6,442 bases of DNA from an uncultured Lachnospiraceae bacterium (GTDB lineage Bacteria; Bacillota; Clostridia; Lachnospirales; Lachnospiraceae), in NCBI GenBank assembly GCA_902797565.1, contig CADBTO010000296.1:1-6442 (forward strand). The letters run 5' to 3'. The notes beneath the pieces are model-generated. The model worked only from the letters and a program-made list of their open reading frames with translations, did no database searches and was not told the DNA's origin. A program made the translations under genes and the position numbers. Positions 1-6,442 of the stretch are shown here, in pieces. Within the stretch, counting starts at the first letter, position 1; each line of letters opens with the position of its first letter.

Positions 1-3000
1 ATTCTGATCCATCGCTGAGAGAGCCATTTCCTGCTCCTGCTCCTTCTCCTTTTCCCTCTCCTTTTTAAGATTGGCCTTGGCAGTGGAGAGCATGAGTTTT
101 ATACGGTTCAGCTGGTTGACTTCTGAGGCACCCGGGTCGTAGTCGATGGCGACGATATTTGCTTCCGGATGACGGCTTCGTATCTCTTTGATCACGCCTT
201 TTCCGACGACATGGTTTGGCAGGCATCCAAAGGGCTGGATGCAGACAATGTTCTTGACGTCATCGGAGATCAGTTCCAGCATCTCACCGGTCAAAAACCA
301 CCCTTCTCCGGTCTGGTTCCCGATCGAGACAATGGGGCGGGCGCGCCTTGCCGTATCGTCTATGAAAGCGGGCGGCGTGAAGTGGACGCTCTTTTCAAAG
401 GCTTTTCGCGCCGGCAGCCTCAGAAGTTCAAAGGCTCCAATGCCCAGATTGGAAAGGATCTGGTTTTTTTTCGGGAAGCCCAGGTGGGACTTTTTGAAGT
501 TTGTATTATAGAAGCAGTACAGCAAAAAGTCTGTCAGATCCGGGATTACGGCTTCCGCGCCTTCGGCTTCCAGCAAATCTGCCAGATGGTTGTTCGCTGC
601 CGGAAGGAACTTCACCAGGATTTCCCCCACGATCCCGACACGTGGTTTTTTGATATCCAGCGTTGGGATGGCATCAAATTCCTGGATGATCTTCTGGCAC
701 ATCCAGGCAAACTTCCGGTGGGAAAGCATCCCTTTTCTGGATACGAACTGGATGACCCGGCGCTTCCATTTTTTGTGGAGCCGGTCGGTTTCCCCTTTCG
801 ATGCCTCATAGGGTCGCATCCGGTAGACGCAGCGCATGAAGATATCTCCGAAGATCAGTGCGTACAGGCCATGCTGTACTAAAGTCGCAGACAGGGTGAA
901 GCCGGGGTTCTTTTCCAGCCCGCTCAGGTTGATCGAGATCACGGGCACATCCGGATAGCCTGCTTTTTCCAGAGCGCGGCGGATAAAGCCAATGTAATTG
1001 CTGGCTCGGCAGCCGCCACCGGTCTGGGATATGAGTACTGCAGTACGGTCCATGTCATATTCCCCGGACTTGATGGCACTCATCATCTGCCCTACAACGA
1101 TCAGGGAAGGATAGCAGGCATCATTATTCACGTATTTCAGGCCGACATCGACGCATTCTCTGGCCGGGATATCCGGAACCACAACGTTGTATCCGGCGCT
1201 GCCGAGTGCCGGCGCAATCAGGTCGAAGTGGATCGGTGACATCTGGGGGCAGAGGATGGTATAGGAGTCGCGCATTTCTTTTGTGAAGATCTTCCTGTGA
1301 TAATTTGCCGGTACAATCTTGCGGACAATCTCATCCCGCTTTGCACGGACGCGGATTGCTGCCAATAGCGAACGGACGCGGATTCTGGCTGCGCCCAGGT
1401 TGTTCACTTCGTCAATCTTCAAACAGGTATAAATTTTTCCACTATGTGTCAGGATATCTGATACGCAGTCTGTCGTTACTGCATCTAATCCGCAACCGAA
1501 GGAATTTAGTTGAATGACATCTAAATTTTCGGTCTTTTTCGCGAAATTCGCTGCTGCATACATCCGGGAGTGGAACATCCACTGGTCCATGACAATGAGC
1601 GGTCGTTCTACTTCACCAAGGTGCGAGATCGAATCCTCGGTCAGCACCGCGCAGCCATAGGAGGTAATGAGTTCCGGAATGCCGTGGTTGATTTCCGGGT
1701 CAATGTGGTAGGGCCTGCCGCAGAGCACGATGCCCCGGCCGCCGGTTTCCTTCAGCCAGCGGAGGACTTCCTCGCCTTTCTTCTCCATATCCTTGCGGAA
1801 CCGTCCCTGAGAAAGCCATCCGGCATGGCAGGCAGCGCGTACTTCATCTTCCGGAATCGAAAACTCGTTGCCGAAGATCTTCACGAGCTGGTCAGAGAGG
1901 ATCTGCTCGCTGGAAAACGCCATAAAAGGATTCAGGAAACGGACCTTCCCGGACGTAATCTCTTCAACATTGTTTTTGATATTTTCTGCATACGAGGTTA
2001 CGATCGGGCAGTTGTAGTGGTTGTTCGAATCCGGGAATTCGTCACGCTCATAGGGGATGCAGGGATAGAAGATGAAATCCGCATGGTGGTCAATCAGCCA
2101 CTGCACATGCCCATGGGCAAGTTTTGCCGGATAGCATTCCGATTCACTCGGAATGGAATCAATGCCCAGTTCATAGATTTTCCGGCTGGACTGGGGGGAA
2201 AGCATAACAGAGAAGCCAAGCCTCCGGAAAAACACCGCCCAGAACGGATAGTTCTCATACATATTCAAAACTCTGGGCAGCCCCACCGTGCCGCGTTTCG
2301 CCTCTGCAACAGAAAGCGGCTTGTATTTGAACAGCCGTTCATATTTGTAATCATACAGGTTCGGGACATCTTCTGATTTCTTTTCCAGCCCCAGGCCCCG
2401 TTCGCAGCGGTTTCCGGTGATGAACCGCCTGCCGTCGGAAAACTGGTTGATGGTCAGGAGGCAGTGGTTGCTGCAGCGCTGGCAGCGTGCAAGCTTCGTA
2501 TCGAAGGAGAGATCCAGGATATCTTCGATTGGAAGCATCGTGGTGGCAGGCACTGAGGGGCTGGGCATGCGTTCCGTTTCTGCCGCCTGTGCCCCCGCAG
2601 CCAGAGTTTCTGCAGCCTGCGCCGCTGCCGCTTCAGCCGCCTGGAGCTTTTCATGATAGCGTTCCTTCGCGATCAATGCCGCGCCGAATGCGCCCATGAT
2701 CCCGGCAATGTCCGGGCGGGTTACGTTTGCGCCGGAGATCGTCTCAAAGGCACGGAGCACGGCGTCGTTGTAGAATGTCCCGCCCTGGACAACGACGTTT
2801 TTCCCGAGATCCGATGCATCGGAAAGCTTGATGACCTTGAAAAGGGCATTCTTGATCACGGAGTATGCAAGCCCTGCGGAGATGTCCGCAACGGAAGCAC
2901 CTTCCTTCTGCGCCTGTTTCACCTTGGAATTCATAAAGACCGTGCACCGGGTTCCTAGGTCGATCGGATGCGCGGCAAACAGTGCTTCTTTTGCAAAATC

Positions 3001-4431
3001 CTCCACTTTGAAATTCAGGGATTTGGCAAAGGTTTCGATGAAGGAGCCGCAGCCGGAGGAGCATGCTTCGTTCAGCTGCACGGAATCCACCGTTCCATCT
3101 TTGATTTTGATGCACTTCATGTCCTGGCCGCCGATATCAAGGATGCAGTCCACGTCCGGGTTGAAGAAGGCAGCGGCATAATAATGCGCGACCGTTTCCA
3201 CTTCTCCCTCGTCCAGCTGGAAAGCGGATTTGAGGAGTGCCTCTCCGTATCCCGTGGAACAGGAGTGGACGATCCTGGCTCCGTCTGGAATGACAGCGTC
3301 GATCTCCCGGATGGCGCGGATTGCCGTCAGCAGGGGGGAGCCGCTGTTCCCCGCATAGAAGGAATAAAGCAGGGAGCCGTCTTCTGCCACAAGTGCGATT
3401 TTCGTGGTGGTGGAGCCTGCGTCAATCCCCAGGAAGCAGTTTCCGCGATAGTTTTTAATATCTGCCCTTGCAACGGAACCTTTGCTGTGCCTCTGAACGA
3501 AAGCATCATAGGAAGGCTGGTCTGCAAACAGCGGATCCAGCCTTGCCACCTCAAACTCCATTTTCAGATCCTGGGATAATTTTTCTTCCAGGTCTTTTAA
3601 GCTGCTTTTTATATTTCGGTCAAAGCTCAGCGCAGAGCCGATGGCAGCGAAAAGATGTGAGTTTTCCGGTATGATGGTGTGTTCATCGTCCAGTTTCAGT
3701 GTACGGATGAAGGCTCCGCGCAGCTGGTCCAGGAAATGCAGGGGGCCGCCCAGAAAGGCAACGTGCCCCTTGATGGGTTTCCCGCAGGCAAGGCCGGAGA
3801 TGGTCTGGTTTACAACAGCCTGGAAGATGGAGGCCGAAAGGTCTTCCCGTGTGGCCCCTTCGTTGATCAAAGGCTGGATATCCGTCTTTGCAAAGACACC
3901 GCAGCGTGCCGCAATCGGATAAATCGCTTTATAATTTTTTGCATACTGGTTCAGACCAGAGGCATCCGTCTGGATCAGAGATGCCATCTGGTCGATAAAG
4001 GAACCGGTTCCGCCCGCGCAGATTCCGTTCATCCGCTGTTCGATATTTCCATTTTCAAAATAGATGATTTTTGCGTCTTCACCGCCTAGTTCGATCGCAA
4101 CGTCTGTTTTCGGGGCATAATTCTGCAGCGCGGAGGAAACAGCAACGACTTCCTGGACAAAGGGGATGCCCAGGTGTTTTGCCAGGGTCAGCCCGCCGGA
4201 GCCGGTGATCACCGGGTGGATGGTTGACTCCTTGCTGCCAGTGTCCGGGCCGGCCTGTTCCAATGTTTCAATTGCTTTTTTCACAAGGGAGAGCAGTGTT
4301 TCACGAATATTTGCAAAATGCCGTTCATAATCGGAAAATAAAATCTTATCTTCATCTCCAAGGAGTGCAATTTTGACGGTTGTGGAACCAATATCGATGC
4401 CCAGTTTGAGGGCGGTTGTTTCAGTTTGCAT
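1..4431 (-). CDS. Giant acyl-CoA dehydratase activase-related protein (two ATPase lobes + DUF2229/HgdB-D-like half), C-terminus cut by window edge
   Basis: Translating the minus strand from ATG 4431 gives 1477 codons without a stop, so only the extreme C-terminus is missing. Lobe 1 (about residues 8-315) has the phosphate-binding motif [10 protein letters not shown] (11-20), ELGGED (114-119), and C138 (CAGGTGSF) and C177 (AARCGVF). Lobe 2 (about 333-590) repeats this with [10 protein letters not shown] (335-344), DIGGQD (432-437), C457 and C496. In both lobes the Cys pair is 39 residues apart, as I recall for the [4Fe-4S] ligands of HgdC. An Ala-rich linker (about 593-632) leads to C650-x2-C653-x3-C657-x18-C676, then DUF2229 ([14 protein letters not shown] from 718; ECYPAK with C766), GRPYH after C904, FGCGLD (C980), and an HgdB/D-like region with DACYP (C1106) and GGGCRASNY (C1141). 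PFGCLPNH (C1403) and a Lys/Glu-rich tail follow. By family it is a cytoplasmic iron-sulfur protein using ATP to inject low-potential electrons; the substrate is unknown. The start was chosen because AAAGGA lies 11 nt upstream and the ATPase motif begins 10 residues in. Confidence 0.93.
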   Translation of the reverse strand, partial: MQTETTALKLGIDIGSTTVKIALLGDEDKILFSDYERHFANIRETLLSLVKKAIETLEQAGPDTGSKESTIHPVITGSGGLTLAKHLGIPFVQEVVAVSSALQNYAPKTDVAIELGGEDAKIIYFENGNIEQRMNGICAGGTGSFIDQMASLIQTDASGLNQYAKNYKAIYPIAARCGVFAKTDIQPLINEGATREDLSASIFQAVVNQTISGLACGKPIKGHVAFLGGPLHFLDQLRGAFIRTLKLDDEHTIIPENSHLFAAIGSALSFDRNIKSSLKDLEEKLSQDLKMEFEVARLDPLFADQPSYDAFVQRHSKGSVARADIKNYRGNCFLGIDAGSTTTKIALVAEDGSLLYSFYAGNSGSPLLTAIRAIREIDAVIPDGARIVHSCSTGYGEALLKSAFQLDEGEVETVAHYYAAAFFNPDVDCILDIGGQDMKCIKIKDGTVDSVQLNEACSSGCGSFIETFAKSLNFKVEDFAKEALFAAHPIDLGTRCTVFMNSKVKQAQKEGASVADISAGLAYSVIKNALFKVIKLSDASDLGKNVVVQGGTFYNDAVLRAFETISGANVTRPDIAGIMGAFGAALIAKERYHEKLQAAEAAAAQAAETLAAGAQAAETERMPSPSVPATTMLPIEDILDLSFDTKLARCQRCSNHCLLTINQFSDGRRFITGNRCERGLGLEKKSEDVPNLYDYKYERLFKYKPLSVAEAKRGTVGLPRVLNMYENYPFWAVFFRRLGFSVMLSPQSSRKIYELGIDSIPSESECYPAKLAHGHVQWLIDHHADFIFYPCIPYERDEFPDSNNHYNCPIVTSYAENIKNNVEEITSGKVRFLNPFMAFSSEQILSDQLVKIFGNEFSIPEDEVRAACHAGWLSQGRFRKDMEKKGEEVLRWLKETGGRGIVLCGRPYHIDPEINHGIPELITSYGCAVLTEDSISHLGEVERPLIVMDQWMFHSRMYAAANFAKKTENLDVIQLNSFGCGLDAVTTDCVSDILTHSGKIYTCLKIDEVNNLGAARIRVRSLLAAIRVRAKRDEIVRKIVPANYHRKIFTKEMRDSYTILCPQMSPIHFDLIAPALGSAGYNVVVPDIPARECVDVGLKYVNNDACYPSLIVVGQMMSAIKSGEYDMDRTAVLISQTGGGCRASNYIGFIRRALEKAGYPDVPVISINLSGLEKNPGFTLSATLVQHGLYALIFGDIFMRCVYRMRPYEASKGETDRLHKKWKRRVIQFVSRKGMLSHRKFAWMCQKIIQEFDAIPTLDIKKPRVGIVGEILVKFLPAANNHLADLLEAEGAEAVIPDLTDFLLYCFYNTNFKKSHLGFPKKNQILSNLGIGAFELLRLPARKAFEKSVHFTPPAFIDDTARRARPIVSIGNQTGEGWFLTGEMLELISDDVKNIVCIQPFGCLPNHVVGKGVIKEIRSRHPEANIVAIDYDPGASEVNQLNRIKLMLSTAKANLKKEREKEKEQEQEMALSAMDQN
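1345..1384 (-). repeat. 13-bp direct repeat, period 27 bp, inside the giant gene
   Basis: The plus-strand 13-mer ACGGACGCGGATT occurs at 1345-1357 and again at 1372-1384, exactly 27 bp (nine codons) apart. On the coding strand each copy encodes I-R-V-R, so the protein reads [14 protein letters not shown]. The period is a whole number of codons, so the frame is kept. It may be a local duplication or simply a helical Arg-rich segment with converged codons. Confidence 0.7.
2575..2622 (-). repeat. Ala-rich linker with two AQAAET repeats
   Basis: Codons 604-609 (2605-2622) and 614-619 (2575-2592) both encode AQAAET, a 30-bp period, inside an Ala/Glu/Gln-rich run of about residues 597-620. A short [10 protein letters not shown] segment follows before the cysteine cluster. 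Position and composition fit a helical or flexible linker joining the double ATPase half to the cysteine-rich half. The repeat units could change length by slippage without breaking frame. Confidence 0.65.
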
Positions 4432-4617
4432 GGGTTTTGTGTTCCTTTCGTTTTGTTGCCTGAAGACTGCCGGATGGCATCTTTTCTGTATTGCACGGGC
4501 TGCGTTCGGAAGGTTTTTGCATACGCCGGCGCAGGCCTGGCGGGCGAGCAGGGTGCGATTGCATTCTGATTGCATCTCTTCTGCCCGATTCCGGGGAAAA
4601 GCCCCTTCGTTGATTTT
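4432..4617 (-). other. 186-nt 5' leader of the giant gene, with an in-frame upstream open stretch
   Basis: This is the predicted untranslated leader between the inferred minus-strand start site (A at about 4617, 7 nt from the -10 box) and the chosen ATG at 4431. Near its 5' end is a small GGGG/CCCC hairpin (arms 4602-4605 and 4593-4596, 5-nt loop). An ATG at 4575 is in frame with the main gene with no stop for 48 codons, which would add a Cys-containing N-terminal extension. It is preceded only by GAAGAG directly abutting the ATG, with no well-spaced Shine-Dalgarno. I recognise no known riboswitch or T-box. Confidence 0.5.
4443..4448 (-). promoter_or_regulatory. Ribosome binding site AAAGGA for the giant gene
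   Basis: The coding strand reads AAAGGA followed by 11 nt and then ATG at 4431. This is a slightly long but acceptable Firmicute spacing, and it is the main reason for preferring 4431 over the in-frame ATG at 4575. Confidence 0.7.
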
Positions 4618-4623
4618 CTTCTT

Positions 4624-4652
4624 ATTATAAGGAATGGTTCTGGAATTGTCCA
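4624..4652 (-). promoter_or_regulatory. Sigma-A-type promoter for the giant gene (TGGACA-N17-TATAAT)
   Basis: On the minus strand the -35 box TGGACA (4647-4652) has one mismatch to consensus, the -10 box TATAAT (4624-4629) is perfect, and the spacer is 17 nt. The predicted transcription start is near 4617. It points away from the plus-strand promoter at 4696-4724, making a divergent pair. Confidence 0.78.
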
Positions 4653-4668
4653 GCTTAATTTTTTGATT

Positions 4669-4695
4669 TTTCTGATTTGAAATTTCTGTTTTGAA
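4669..4695 (+). repeat. 13-bp direct repeat upstream of the plus promoter; candidate operator or UP element
   Basis: TTTCTGATTTGAA (4669-4681) and TTTCTGTTTTGAA (4683-4695) match at 12 of 13 positions with a 14-bp period. The second copy ends on the base before the TTGACA box. The tract is strongly AT-rich and lies between the two divergent -35 boxes. It could be an UP element contacted by RNA polymerase alpha subunits, a tandem regulator site, or chance in low-complexity DNA. Confidence 0.55.
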
Positions 4696-4724
4696 TTGAC
4701 AAGCGGCACGAAAAAAAATATAAT
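4696..4724 (+). promoter_or_regulatory. Perfect-consensus sigma-A promoter for the rhomboid-like gene and glnS
   Basis: TTGACA (4696-4701), a 17-nt spacer ending in an eight-A run, and TATAAT (4719-4724) match the vegetative consensus exactly. Transcription should start near 4731. This rules against GTG 4733 as the start codon, because it would sit essentially at the first transcribed base. Such a strong core promoter suggests high constitutive output unless a repressor acts on it. Confidence 0.88.
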
Positions 4725-4746
4725 GGTAGGGTGTGTTTAACATGAC

Positions 4747-4751
4747 AGGAG
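4747..4751 (+). promoter_or_regulatory. Ribosome binding site AGGAG deciding the start at 4760
   Basis: AGGAG is followed by 8 nt and then ATG at 4760 (a second ATG follows at 4763). The upstream in-frame candidates are GTG 4733 and ATG 4742. They have no Shine-Dalgarno inside the predicted transcript, so 4760 is the best start. Confidence 0.8.
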
Positions 4752-4759
4752 TATTTGAT

Positions 4760-5716
4760 ATGATGAGCAAATTGGAGAGGCATCTCGGGAAATATGCAAT
4801 TCCGCATCTGATCAATTATCTGATCGGCGGATATCTCATTGGTTATCTGTTGTCTTTTTTGAACAAACTCTCCGGGTTTGCGGCGATTGATCTGATGACT
4901 CTGGAACCGGCGCTGATTTTCCAGAAATTCCAATTCTGGCGGGTGATCACCTGGGTGTTGATTCCGCCGCCTTCCGGTAATATTTTCTTTGCTGCGATTA
5001 TGATCTACTTTTATTGGCAGCTGGGAATGGCGCTTGAAAATGTTCTGGGAACATTTCGGTTCAATGTCTATATTTTCGGCGGGATTCTGTTTACCGTGAT
5101 CGGTGCATTTATTCTCTATGGCGTCTATTATTTCGCTGGCGGGGTTTCGGTGATCGGGATGGGAAGTTATTTCTCGACTTATTATATAAATCTGGGTATA
5201 TTTCTTGCTTTTGCAATGTGTTTTCCAGAAGAACAGATTCTTTTATACTTTATTATCCCGGTAAAGATGAAGTGGATGGCAATCCTGTATGTGGTGCTTT
5301 TACTGCCAAACCTTGTGATGGGCGGCTGGCCAACCAGGGTGGTAATCATTTCTTCTTTATTTAACTTCATCCTCTTTTTTATTTCTACGAAGAAACATGC
5401 TGGCGGGTGGTCGCGCCTGTCTCCCGGTGAAGCGATGCGGAGGCGGCAGTTCGAGCGGGAATACCGTGCCGGCAGGGCAAGGCAGGGAGGCGGGGGTGGG
5501 AATCCCTTTGGAAATCCATATGGGAAGCAGGGTGCTTCTGTGGATGACGGGGGGCGGACGATTGGGATCAGGCGTCAGGGGGCGCGGCATAAATGCGCGA
5601 TCTGTGGCAGGACGGAGGTATCGAATCCGGAATTGGAGTTCCGCTTCTGTTCCAAATGCAACGGAAACTATGAATATTGTAATGACCATTTATTTTCCCA
5701 CGCGCATGTGGAGTAG
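4760..5716 (+). CDS. Rhomboid-like membrane protein lacking catalytic residues, with C-terminal Cys/His zinc-binding tail
   Basis: The 318-residue product has about six hydrophobic segments (roughly 13-34, 75-95, 103-125, 138-155, 161-186, 193-209) in a rhomboid-like order. FWRVITW (59-65) and [10 protein letters not shown] (92-101) resemble the rhomboid region before and within loop 1, and [15 protein letters not shown] (154-168) resembles the segment after the active-site helix. The catalytic GxSG serine is not seen (the region reads [12 protein letters not shown]) and the last helix, [12 protein letters not shown], has no histidine, so it is probably a pseudoprotease. After a basic, Gly-rich linker (about 211-275) comes C279-x2-C282-x14-C297-x2-C300-x6-C307-x2-H310-x3-H314-x-H316, probably a cytoplasmic double zinc-binding module. 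It is the first gene after a consensus promoter and lies 25 bp before glnS. Client and role are unknown; a scaffold or adaptor is an inference. Confidence 0.85.
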   Translation: MMSKLERHLGKYAIPHLINYLIGGYLIGYLLSFLNKLSGFAAIDLMTLEPALIFQKFQFWRVITWVLIPPPSGNIFFAAIMIYFYWQLGMALENVLGTFRFNVYIFGGILFTVIGAFILYGVYYFAGGVSVIGMGSYFSTYYINLGIFLAFAMCFPEEQILLYFIIPVKMKWMAILYVVLLLPNLVMGGWPTRVVIISSLFNFILFFISTKKHAGGWSRLSPGEAMRRRQFEREYRAGRARQGGGGGNPFGNPYGKQGASVDDGGRTIGIRRQGARHKCAICGRTEVSNPELEFRFCSKCNGNYEYCNDHLFSHAHVE

Positions 5717-5727
5717 TTGATAGAGAG

Positions 5728-5733
5728 AAAGGA
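5728..5733 (+). promoter_or_regulatory. Ribosome binding site AAAGGA for glnS
   Basis: AAAGGA lies 8 nt before ATG 5742 within the 25-bp gap after the upstream stop codon. A second purine run, AGGAG at 5737-5741, touches the ATG and is too close to function. No terminator or separate promoter fits in the gap, so glnS is probably co-transcribed with the rhomboid-like gene. Confidence 0.8.
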
Positions 5734-5741
5734 AGCAGGAG

Positions 5742-6442
5742 ATGGACACAAAGGAGATCAGGGAGAACGCGGAGGGCCAGGCGGCGGGTGATGCTGCCGG
5801 TGAGGGAAAGGCCAGCCGGAATTTTATTGAAATGGAGATTGACCGGGATCTGAAGGAAGGGGTTTATGATCATGTGGTGACACGCTTTCCGCCGGAGCCG
5901 AATGGTTATCTGCATATCGGCCATGCCAAGTCAATCCTCTTGAATTACGGGCTGGCACAGGAATACGGCGGAACGTTCCATATGCGTTTTGATGATACGA
6001 ACCCCACGAAGGAGGACAGCCATTTTGCGCAGTCCATCCTGGAGGACATCCGGTGGCTTGGAGCGGATTGGGGGGAGAAGCTGTTTTATGCCTCGAATTA
6101 TTTCGAGAAGATGTATGAAACAGCACTGCTGCTTATAAAAAAAGGAAAGGCGTATTGTTCCTCACTCTCGGCTGAGGAAATCCGGGAATACCGGGGGACG
6201 CTGACAGAGCCGGGCAGGGATGATCCCGGCAGGAACCGGAGCGTGGAGGAGAACCTGCAGATTTTCCAGGATATGCGTGCCGGAAAATACCAGGACGGAG
6301 AGATGGTGCTTCGTGCAAGGATTGATATGGCATCTCCCAATATGAATATGCGCGATCCTGTGATTTATCGTGTGGCACATATTGCCCATCATAATACCGG
6401 GGATGCGTGGTGTATCTATCCGATGTATGATTTTGCGCATCC
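5742..6442 (+). CDS. glnS: Glutaminyl-tRNA synthetase, N-terminal 233 residues (cut by window edge)
   Basis: This class I aminoacyl-tRNA synthetase charges tRNA-Gln with glutamine using ATP in the cytoplasm. The Rossmann-fold start is unmistakable: [17 protein letters not shown] begins at R48, with the HIGH signature at 58-61. RFDDTNP follows at 82-88 and IYPMYDFAH at the window end. Aligned to E. coli GlnRS with an 18-residue offset, E52, D84 and Y229 correspond to E34, D66 and Y211, the ATP/glutamine pocket residues, so the enzyme looks active. The PPEPNG form and IYPMYDFAH favour GlnRS over GluRS. An 18-residue longer, Ala/Gly/Glu-rich N-terminus precedes the catalytic core. About 230 of roughly 550 residues are visible; the KMSKS-like loop and anticodon-binding barrels lie outside. 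Any C-terminal YqeY fusion, known in some Firmicutes, cannot be judged. Confidence 0.97.
   Translation, partial: MDTKEIRENAEGQAAGDAAGEGKASRNFIEMEIDRDLKEGVYDHVVTRFPPEPNGYLHIGHAKSILLNYGLAQEYGGTFHMRFDDTNPTKEDSHFAQSILEDIRWLGADWGEKLFYASNYFEKMYETALLLIKKGKAYCSSLSAEEIREYRGTLTEPGRDDPGRNRSVEENLQIFQDMRAGKYQDGEMVLRARIDMASPNMNMRDPVIYRVAHIAHHNTGDAWCIYPMYDFAH

Noticed and set aside
169..882. Plus-strand open frame of 237 codons
   Set aside because: It lies opposite the giant gene, whose minus-strand translation shows conserved family motifs throughout; this frame has no recognisable domain and no clear ribosome site.
1570..2376. Plus-strand open frame of 268 codons
   Set aside because: Antisense shadow over the DUF2229 region, produced by the codon bias of the real gene.
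2968..3579. Plus-strand open frame of 203 codons
   Set aside because: Antisense shadow over ATPase lobe 2; composition is unlike a natural protein.
3679..4089. Plus-strand open frame of 136 codons
   Set aside because: Antisense shadow over ATPase lobe 1.
4468..4487. Possible plus-strand terminator: TGCC-GGAT-GGCA hairpin followed by TCTTTTCT
   Set aside because: The stem is only four base pairs with a broken T run, and no plus-strand gene ends here.
4281..4709. Minus-strand open frame of 142 codons overlapping the leader and start of the giant gene
   Set aside because: It begins upstream of the predicted promoter, overlaps the conserved ATPase start in another frame and has no recognisable motif.
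4733..4759. GTG 4733 or ATG 4742 as start of the rhomboid-like gene
   Set aside because: The consensus promoter places the transcription start near 4731, leaving no room for a ribosome site; AGGAG at 4747-4751 points to ATG 4760.
5357..5924. Minus-strand open frames opposite the rhomboid-like tail and glnS start
   Set aside because: They overlap well-supported plus-strand coding sequence, including the GlnRS HIGH region, and show no motifs of their own.

Overview
The window looks like chromosomal DNA from an anaerobic Firmicute, most likely a Clostridia/Lachnospiraceae relative. I infer this from the gene set (a giant 2-hydroxyacyl-CoA dehydratase activase-type protein, a rhomboid-like membrane protein and a glutaminyl-tRNA synthetase), the moderate GC content with CTG/CAG-rich codons, the AAAGGA/AGGAG ribosome sites and the near-consensus sigma-A promoters. 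No species can be named from the sequence alone.

Left two thirds (1-4431, minus strand): one uninterrupted reading frame of at least 1477 codons runs off the left edge. It encodes two tandem BcrA/BadF/HgdC-type ATPase lobes, an alanine-rich linker, a CxxCxxxC cysteine cluster and a long dehydratase-like half (DUF2229 plus HgdB/D-like region). An ATP-driven electron injector and a cysteine-rich acceptor module therefore sit on one polypeptide. Long plus-strand open frames opposite it are shadows.

Middle (4432-4759): a compact divergent control region. A minus-strand promoter (TGGACA-N17-TATAAT) drives the giant gene behind a leader of about 186 nt. A perfect-consensus plus-strand promoter (TTGACA-N17-TATAAT) drives the right-hand genes. 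Between the two -35 boxes is an AT-rich stretch with a 13-bp direct repeat abutting the plus -35 box, a candidate UP element or operator.

Right third (4760-6442, plus strand): a six-helix rhomboid-fold protein that appears to lack the catalytic Ser and His and carries a C-terminal Cys/His-rich, probably zinc-binding tail. It is followed after 25 bp, with no terminator between, by glnS, which is cut by the right edge. These two genes probably form one transcript. No functional tie between the giant redox protein and the right-hand operon is evident beyond the shared promoter region. No tRNA, rRNA, CRISPR array, insertion sequence or phage gene was seen.
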